Below are positions 58,826-64,000 of a stretch of DNA of 64,000 bases, in pieces. The stretch's first letter is position 1. Each line of letters starts with the position of its first letter. The notes under the pieces are model-generated. The model was not told the DNA's origin. It saw only the letters and a program-made list of their open reading frames with translations, and searched no databases. The stretch is from Paraburkholderia gardini (lineage in GTDB: Bacteria > Pseudomonadota > Gammaproteobacteria > Burkholderiales > Burkholderiaceae): assembly GCF_907164575.1 (NCBI RefSeq), contig NZ_CAJQYY010000020.1, forward strand, positions 62,001 through 126,000. Direction: 5' to 3'. A program made the translations under genes and the position numbers.

Positions 58826-59287
58826 TCAGTCAGTAACGGGAATGACCGTGCCGCGAATCTGTGCGGATTTGCCACGGAACATCGCGACCGTTTCTCCGGT
58901 GCGATTCGTTACCCGGATGTCGTAGATGCCGTTGCGACCACTCAGCGTCTGCTCGACGGCTTCGGCGGTCAGCTCTTCGCCGCCGGGAACCGGACGCAGG
59001 AACTCGATCGAACAGCCCGACGCCACCGTGTTGATGTTGTACGAGTTGCACGCGAAGGCAAACGTCGAATCGGCCAGGGTGAAGATCAGGCCGCCGTGGC
59101 AGATCTGGTGTCCGTTCAGAAAATCAGGACGGACCAGCATCCGCATGCGTGCGTACCCGGGGCGCACTTCCAGAAGTTCGAGGCCCAGCGCCTGGCTGCA
59201 GGCATCCGCTTCGTACATCGATTGGGCGGTGGCGCGGGCGAGTGCTTCTGGTGACATCGTGTCGTCGTGCTGTGGCTGGCTGGACAT
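58826..59287 (-). CDS. paaI: Phenylacetate pathway hotdog-fold thioesterase PaaI
   Basis: A 153-aa thioesterase that clears dead-end or slow CoA intermediates of phenylacetate breakdown. GHQICHGGLIFTLADSTFAFACN contains the catalytic HGG and Asp; SIEFLRPVPGGEELTAEA follows. It starts one base after the paaG stop codon, so the two are translationally linked. ATG at 59287 is used; an internal ATG at 59257 would still leave the whole fold. Confidence 0.93.
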   Translation of the reverse strand: MSSQPQHDDTMSPEALARATAQSMYEADACSQALGLELLEVRPGYARMRMLVRPDFLNGHQICHGGLIFTLADSTFAFACNSYNINTVASGCSIEFLRPVPGGEELTAEAVEQTLSGRNGIYDIRVTNRTGETVAMFRGKSAQIRGTVIPVTD

Positions 59288-59288
59288 G

Positions 59289-60080
59289 TCAACGGCCCTC
59301 GAAGCGTGTTGCGCGTTTTTCCATGAAGGCGCGCACGCCTTCCTCATAGTCTTGCGATGCACCCAGTTCGCGCTGCAGATCGCGTTCGAGATCGAGCTGC
59401 GCCTCCAGCGTCTGGGTGACGCCTTCACGCATGGCGCGCCTGATTGCGACGATGGCGAGCGCGGGCTGCTGCGCCAGTTGCGTGGCCAGCTTCGTTGCGG
59501 TTTCCTGCAAATCGGCGTCGTCGACGGCCTGCCAGATGAGGCCCCAGCTTTCGGCTTTTTCCGCGGGCAGCCTGTCGCCCGTCATTGCGAGCCCGAGGGC
59601 TCGTGCCATACCGAGGCGCTGCGGCAGGAACCACGTCCCACCCGAATCAGGAACGAGGCCGATTTTCACAAAGGCCTGAATGAAGCTGGCCGATCGGGCT
59701 GCAATGACGAGATCGCAGGCGAGCGCGAGGTTGGCGCCTGCACCAGCAGCGGTGCCATTGACGGCTGCGATGACGGGCATCGGCAGCGCCTGAAGCCGGC
59801 GGATCAACGGGTTGAAGTGTTCATCGATCAGCTCGCCGAGGTCTGTCATCGCACCCGGCGTGAAATCGAGATCGGCAAGGTCCTGGCCTGCGCAGAATCC
59901 GCGGCCCGCACCTGTCAGCACCAGCGCCCGGGTGCCTGCGGCTTCGACTTCATCGAGCGCCGCCCCCAGTTCCTTGTGCATCACCCGCGTGAAGCTGTTG
60001 AGCTTGTCCGGGCGATTCAGTGTCACTGTGGCGACGCGGGATGAGGCGTCAAGCTCTACGCTGATCGTTTCATAGGACAT
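59289..60080 (-). CDS. paaG: 2-(1,2-epoxydihydrophenyl)acetyl-CoA isomerase PaaG
   Basis: A 263-aa crotonase-fold isomerase that converts the ring epoxide of phenylacetyl-CoA to the oxepin form. Oxyanion-hole segments GAGRGFCAGQDLADLD and NGTAAGAGANLALACDLVIA, and GLVPDSGGTWFLPQRLG, match PaaG. AGGAGACAACCG lies before ATG at 60080. It lies between the thiolase and paaI. The epoxidase genes that make its substrate are not in this window. Confidence 0.93.
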   Translation of the reverse strand: MSYETISVELDASSRVATVTLNRPDKLNSFTRVMHKELGAALDEVEAAGTRALVLTGAGRGFCAGQDLADLDFTPGAMTDLGELIDEHFNPLIRRLQALPMPVIAAVNGTAAGAGANLALACDLVIAARSASFIQAFVKIGLVPDSGGTWFLPQRLGMARALGLAMTGDRLPAEKAESWGLIWQAVDDADLQETATKLATQLAQQPALAIVAIRRAMREGVTQTLEAQLDLERDLQRELGASQDYEEGVRAFMEKRATRFEGR

Positions 60081-60131
60081 CGGTTGTCTCCTCTTTGTCT
60101 CCATGATCTGCAATTGCAGATATCGAGGTAT

Positions 60132-61334
60132 TCAGACGCGCTCGATCGCGAGCGCAATGCCCTGACCGACGCCAATGCACATCGTGCACAGGGCAAATCG
60201 CCCATTTGTGCGTTCCAGCTGATGGAGCGCGGTTGTGATGAGCCGCGCGCCCGATGCGCCAAGCGGGTGACCCAGCGCGATTGCGCCACCGTTGGGGTTG
60301 ACGCGCGGGTCGTCGTCCCGCAGACCGAGTGCGCGAAGCACCGCGAGACCTTGCGACGCGAACGCTTCATTCAGTTCGATGACGTCGAACTGGTCGAGCG
60401 ACATGCCCGTCTGCTTCAGCAGTTTCAGGGTAGCGGGCGCGGGGCCGATGCCCATGATGCGCGGTTCTACGCCGGCTGTCGCCATGCCGGCGACACGCGC
60501 GCGCCGACGCAGACCATACTTCTCCGATGCTTCATGACTTGCCAGCAGAAGTGCACACGCACCGTCGTTCACGCCCGAAGCGTTGCCAGCGGTGACAGTG
60601 CCATCGGCGCGCACGACGCCGTTGAGCTTGCCGAGTGATTCGAGCGATGTTTCGCGCGGATGCTCGTCGACGCTCACACGAATAGCATCGCCTTTCTTCT
60701 GCGCGATTTCGACAGCTACGATTTCCTGCGCCAGCGTGCCATCACGCTGGGCGCGTGCCGCCTTTTGCTGGCTGCGCAGTGCGAACGCGTCCTGATCCGC
60801 GCGGCTGATGCCGAACTCGACCGCCACGTTCTCTGCCGTTTCCGGCATGGAATCGACACCGAAGTCGCGCTTCATCAACGTGTTGACGAAGCGCCAGCCG
60901 ATTGTCGTATCGTGAATCGCGGCCTGACGCGCGAACGCGCTGGTGGATTTGCCCATGACGAACGGCGCGCGGGTCATGCTTTCGACGCCACCCGCAATCA
61001 TCAGATGCGCCTCGCCTGCCTTGATCGCGCGAGCGGCGCAACCGACGGCGTCCATGCCGGATCCGCATAGCCGGTTCAACGTCGCGCCGGGTGCGTCGAT
61101 TGGCAAGTTGGCAAGCAGTGCCGACATGCGTGCGACGTTGCGGTTGTCTTCGCCGGCCTGGTTGGCGCAACCGTAGATGACGTCGTCGACAGCGTGCCAG
61201 TCGACGCCCGGATTGCGTTCCATCAGTGCCTTGATGGGCACGGCGCCGAGGTCGTCGGCGCGGACATCTTTCAGGGCGCCGCCGTAGCGGCCAAACGGGG
61301 TGCGAATTGCATCGCAGATAAAGGCGTCGGTCAT
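60132..61334 (-). CDS. paaJ: 3-oxoadipyl-CoA / 3-oxo-5,6-dehydrosuberyl-CoA thiolase
   Basis: A 400-aa thiolase. The nucleophilic Cys is in TLNRLCGSGMDAVG, with catalytic His in GGAIALGHPLGASGARL and the second Cys in ALCTMCIGVGQG. In the phenylacetate route it acts twice, releasing acetyl-CoA and finally succinyl-CoA plus acetyl-CoA; the same family (PcaF) serves the beta-ketoadipate pathway, and the label cannot be decided by sequence alone. Operon position favours PaaJ. ATG at 61334 begins with the normal MTDAFICDAIRTPFG. Confidence 0.92.
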   Translation of the reverse strand: MTDAFICDAIRTPFGRYGGALKDVRADDLGAVPIKALMERNPGVDWHAVDDVIYGCANQAGEDNRNVARMSALLANLPIDAPGATLNRLCGSGMDAVGCAARAIKAGEAHLMIAGGVESMTRAPFVMGKSTSAFARQAAIHDTTIGWRFVNTLMKRDFGVDSMPETAENVAVEFGISRADQDAFALRSQQKAARAQRDGTLAQEIVAVEIAQKKGDAIRVSVDEHPRETSLESLGKLNGVVRADGTVTAGNASGVNDGACALLLASHEASEKYGLRRRARVAGMATAGVEPRIMGIGPAPATLKLLKQTGMSLDQFDVIELNEAFASQGLAVLRALGLRDDDPRVNPNGGAIALGHPLGASGARLITTALHQLERTNGRFALCTMCIGVGQGIALAIERV

Positions 61335-61445
61335 GTTGGATTCCACTGAGTGACGGCCGGGTTCGCAGGCCGCTCCGTCAACTCATATTAGGGGGATGTC
61401 GGATCGGACTCCAGTCGGCCACATGGCATATGCCGTTCGGCCGGC

Positions 61446-63137
61446 TTACGCCGGAACCGCCTTCGGTTCAACATGAACCCGGCTCTGAATTACACGGAAA
61501 CGGTTTGCGACAAAAGCGGCGTCTGCAAGGGCAGCGTTCGCTGCAGGGTTGGCGCCCGTGCCGTGAAAGTCTGAGAACGCTGCGGACTGGTTCACGAATA
61601 CGCCACCCGTGAGATTGATCGAAAGCGCTACGCCCCCCCGGATCGATGCTTCGTGGGCGGCTTCGAGCACTATGTCGTCGATGCTGTAAACAGAGAGCGT
61701 GAGCGCGCCATGCTCAGCGGCGATAGCGCCTGCAAGGTCGAGCGATTGAGCGGTCGAGTCGGTTGCAATGACGAATGAGATCGGGCCGAACCATTCGCGG
61801 GTGAACTGCGCGGCGTCGCTTGCGGCATCGAGTTGCAGCAGGAGCGGCGTGCGGACGCGTGCGCCTGCAAACGCAGGGTGTTCGAGCGACTGGCTTTCAG
61901 CAAGCACGCGCCCGAGCTTGCGGGCTTCGTCGATACGCTGCGTGATGCCTTCGTTCTGGATTGCGCCAAGCAGTTCGACGGCCCGCGCCGGGTCGGCCAC
62001 GAGTTTTTGCACCGCGCCGGCGATCGCTCCGGCGACTGCATCGAAGCTCAGCGGGCCTTCGGCCGTGCGAATGCCGTCGCGTGGCACGTAAATGTTCTGC
62101 GGTGCCGTGCACATCTGGCCCGAGTACAGGGCGAGCGAAAAGGCAATATTGCGGGCGGCCGACTTGATGTCATCGACAGAATCGATAACGATCTGGTTGA
62201 CCCCGGCCTTTTCCGTGAACACCTGCGCCTGGTGGACGTTTCGTTCCAGCCACGTGCCGTTTTGGGAGCTGCCGGTGAAGTCGATCAGCTTGATTTCCGG
62301 GCGTTGGGCGAGCTCCTGTACGAGCGCGCCGTCATTGGGATCGGTGGCGAGCAGGGTCACGACGTTCGGGTCAAATCCCGCTTCGCGGAGCACCTCGCGT
62401 GCGATGCGCACGGTAATCGCGAGCGGCAGGATCGCGCCGGGATGCGGCTTGACGATGACCGTGTTGCCCGTGGCCAGATCGGCGAAGAGGCCGGGATAAC
62501 CGTTCCACGTCGGGAACGTGCAGCAGCCGAGCACGAGGCCCGTGCCGCGTGGCACGACGGTATAGCGCTTGCGCATCGCCAGCGGCGGATTCTTGCCTTG
62601 TGGTTTTTCCCAGTGAGCGTCGGCCGGAATCCGGCGTAGCTGGTCCCAGGCGTACACGACGGCTTCGAGTGCGCGGTCCTGCGCGTGCGGGCCGCCCGCC
62701 TGGAAGGCCATCATGAAGGCTTGGCCAGTTGTATGCATCACGGCGTAACCGATCTCGAAGCTGGCGCGATTGATCCGTGACAGGATTTCGAGGCTCACGC
62801 CAATCCAGGCCCTCGGACCGGCTGCTCGCCAGTCGCGCTGCGCGCGGGTTGCCGCGTCGATCAGCGTGTTGGCGTCCGCTTTGGGATAGCGGATGCCGAG
62901 TGGAAATCCGAATGGCGATACTTCGGCGCCGACGGTTTCCTGAGTGGCCGGCTGGTCAAGTTCGAACGTCCGGTTCAGGTGAAACTTGAACGCGGCCTCT
63001 CCATCCGCGTTCGCTGTTTCCCCGTACACTTTCGGACTGGGCATTTCGGAGAAGGGACTCCAGTAGCCGCGTGTTTCAATGGCGGCGAGCGCCTTCTGCA
63101 GCGTGTCTTCGTGCTTCGTGAATAGCGGATGTGTCAT
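61446..63137 (-). CDS. paaN: Phenylacetic acid degradation protein PaaN (stand-alone ALDH form)
   Basis: A 563-aa aldehyde dehydrogenase-superfamily protein: cofactor segment GNTVIVKPHPGAILPLA, LIDFTGSSQNGTWLE, EKAGVNQIVIDSVDD, and catalytic Cys343 in YSGQMCTAPQN. In PaaZ of other bacteria this domain oxidises the ring-opened semialdehyde and is fused to a MaoC hydratase; the present protein has no MaoC domain, matching the beta-proteobacterial PaaN_2 type. Ring hydrolysis must then come from another protein. It is the first gene of the operon, divergent from paaF. Confidence 0.93.
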   Translation of the reverse strand: MTHPLFTKHEDTLQKALAAIETRGYWSPFSEMPSPKVYGETANADGEAAFKFHLNRTFELDQPATQETVGAEVSPFGFPLGIRYPKADANTLIDAATRAQRDWRAAGPRAWIGVSLEILSRINRASFEIGYAVMHTTGQAFMMAFQAGGPHAQDRALEAVVYAWDQLRRIPADAHWEKPQGKNPPLAMRKRYTVVPRGTGLVLGCCTFPTWNGYPGLFADLATGNTVIVKPHPGAILPLAITVRIAREVLREAGFDPNVVTLLATDPNDGALVQELAQRPEIKLIDFTGSSQNGTWLERNVHQAQVFTEKAGVNQIVIDSVDDIKSAARNIAFSLALYSGQMCTAPQNIYVPRDGIRTAEGPLSFDAVAGAIAGAVQKLVADPARAVELLGAIQNEGITQRIDEARKLGRVLAESQSLEHPAFAGARVRTPLLLQLDAASDAAQFTREWFGPISFVIATDSTAQSLDLAGAIAAEHGALTLSVYSIDDIVLEAAHEASIRGGVALSINLTGGVFVNQSAAFSDFHGTGANPAANAALADAAFVANRFRVIQSRVHVEPKAVPA

Positions 63138-63184
63138 GGCGGAAGGGATGCTGAGCGTTAGAGGAGGCTATTGTCGAATAATTG

Positions 63185-63198
63185 ACCGACCGGTTGGT
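63185..63198. promoter_or_regulatory. PaaR-like operator between paaN and paaF
   Basis: ACCGACCGGTTGGT is an imperfect palindrome centred on CCGG, in the divergent paaN-paaF gap. It resembles TetR-type PaaR sites known upstream of paa genes in beta-proteobacteria, and overlaps a possible plus-strand -35 box TTGACC at 63183-63188. The regulator gene is not in the window. Confidence 0.55.
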
Positions 63199-63269
63199 TG
63201 GCGAATGTTAGCATTATTGAGATGGTCACGCGAAGCGTTTTTGCTTTTCATTCCAAACAAGGAGGATGC

Positions 63270-64000
63270 ATGGTTTACGAAAACATTCTGGTGGAGACGC
63301 GCGGCCGGGTTGGGCTGGTGACATTGAATCGCCCGAAGGCGCTAAACGCACTGAACGATGCGTTGATGGACGAGCTTGGCGCAGCGCTCAAGGTGTTTGA
63401 CGCCGACGAGGCGATTGGTGCAATCGTGGTGACGGGCAGCGAAAAGGCGTTCGCCGCGGGTGCCGATATTGGCATGATGGCCACGTACACCTATATGGAC
63501 GTGTACAAGGGCGACTACATCACTCGTAACTGGGAGACCGTGCGCTCGATCCGCAAGCCGATTATTGCCGCGGTCGCGGGCTTCGCGCTGGGCGGCGGCT
63601 GCGAGCTGGCGATGATGTGCGACATCATCTTCGCCGCCGATACCGCAAAGTTCGGCCAGCCTGAGATCAAACTCGGCGTCATGCCTGGTGCTGGAGGCAC
63701 GCAACGCCTGCCCCGCGCGGTATCGAAAGCGAAGGCGATGGACATGTGCCTGACGGCGCGCTTCATGGACGCGGTTGAAGCGGAGCGGGCGGGTCTCGTA
63801 TCGCGCGTCATTCCCGCAGCCTCATTGCTTGACGAAGCAGTGGCCGCCGCAGCCGTGATTTCCGGGTTTCCGTTGCCGGCAGTGATGATGGTGAAAGAGT
63901 CGGTGAATCGTGCATACGAAACAACGCTGGCGGAGGGCGTGCATTTCGAGCGTCGACTGTTCCATTCCCTATTTGCAACCGAGGATCAAAAGGAAGGGAT
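63270..64000 (+). CDS. paaF: 2,3-dehydroadipyl-CoA hydratase PaaF (5' part, runs off the window)
   Basis: The first ~243 codons of a crotonase. It begins MVYENILVETRGRVGLVTLNRPKALNALND in outline; the oxyanion-hole segments are KAFAAGADI and AGFALGGGCELAMMCDI, and catalytic Glu regions lie in FGQPEIKLGVMPGAGGTQRLPR. The normal family length is ~258 aa, so only about 15 codons are missing. A strong AAGGAGG precedes the ATG. PaaF hydrates 2,3-dehydroadipyl-CoA in the lower phenylacetate pathway. It is divergent from paaN across a PaaR-like site. Confidence 0.92.
   Translation, partial: MVYENILVETRGRVGLVTLNRPKALNALNDALMDELGAALKVFDADEAIGAIVVTGSEKAFAAGADIGMMATYTYMDVYKGDYITRNWETVRSIRKPIIAAVAGFALGGGCELAMMCDIIFAADTAKFGQPEIKLGVMPGAGGTQRLPRAVSKAKAMDMCLTARFMDAVEAERAGLVSRVIPAASLLDEAVAAAAVISGFPLPAVMMVKESVNRAYETTLAEGVHFERRLFHSLFATEDQKEG

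Noticed and set aside
1..64000. CRISPR arrays, insertion sequences, prophage or integrase
   Set aside because: No regularly spaced repeats, transposase motifs, phage structural genes or tRNA-adjacent integrase were seen anywhere in the window.

Overview
The window is a high-GC stretch of a beta-proteobacterial chromosome, most likely Burkholderiaceae (Paraburkholderia or Caballeronia). The assignment rests on gene order and protein character: petC-sspA-sspB, hemA-prfA-prmC-grxD-ubiX, trpEGDC behind rpe-gph, a ugpBAEC transporter, and a paa operon carrying the stand-alone PaaN aldehyde dehydrogenase. No insertion sequence, prophage, integrase or CRISPR array is visible. This is core and lifestyle chromosome, not an obvious island.

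Layout. 1-1655: end of cytochrome c1, sspA, sspB and a tRNA-Thr. 1717-5471: a small XRE regulator divergent from a periplasmic alcohol-oxidation cassette (PQQ dehydrogenase, dihaem cytochrome c, ankyrin protein). 5656-8122: a methyltransferase and a flavoprotein. 8269-12036: a hexuronate-type pair (UxaA-like dehydratase and mannitol-dehydrogenase-family reductase) divergent from its FadR-type regulator. 12105-20439: an unknown 106-aa protein, a methyltransferase, DUF1415, a TetR/MFS pair, a nitroreductase, a second MFS and a YegD-like Hsp70. 20538-28366: cold-shock gene with long leader, APC permease, LigB-type dioxygenase, and the ubiX-grxD-prmC-prfA-hemA run. 28471-35893: response regulator, small membrane protein, aminopeptidase P, HAD hydrolase, DUF748 protein, EttA and a DUF3761 protein. 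35967-40278: ugpBAEC. 40668-47753: ychF, a 46-aa secreted His-rich peptide, DUF2501 protein, UbiH-family hydroxylase, dsbC, M61 protease and azoreductase. 47906-55324: ung, CYTH phosphatase and trpC, D, G, E, gph, rpe. 55519-57256: apaG, a 60-aa membrane protein and mltA. 57425-64000: phenylacetate catabolism (paaK, I, G, J, N and the start of paaF).

The strongest non-routine signals are regulatory. Between gph and trpE there is an unannotated 24-codon leader peptide with three Trp codons, followed by mutually exclusive antiterminator and terminator hairpins: a complete transcription attenuator. Its likely promoter is embedded in the AT-rich 3' end of gph. The PQQ dehydrogenase carries an Asp two residues after its catalytic Asp, the signature associated with lanthanide rather than calcium use, and a perfect 16-bp palindrome lies just upstream. 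Two copies of a CTGGTCA-type motif sit on the promoter of the hexuronate genes, and the same decamer lies upstream of a distant MFS transporter. A TetR-type inverted repeat lies immediately downstream of a near-consensus promoter for another MFS gene. A 10-bp hairpin separates ugpB from ugpA.

All calls come from reading the sequence. Family names reflect recognised motifs and neighbourhood; substrate specificities of transporters, regulators and unknown proteins remain inference.
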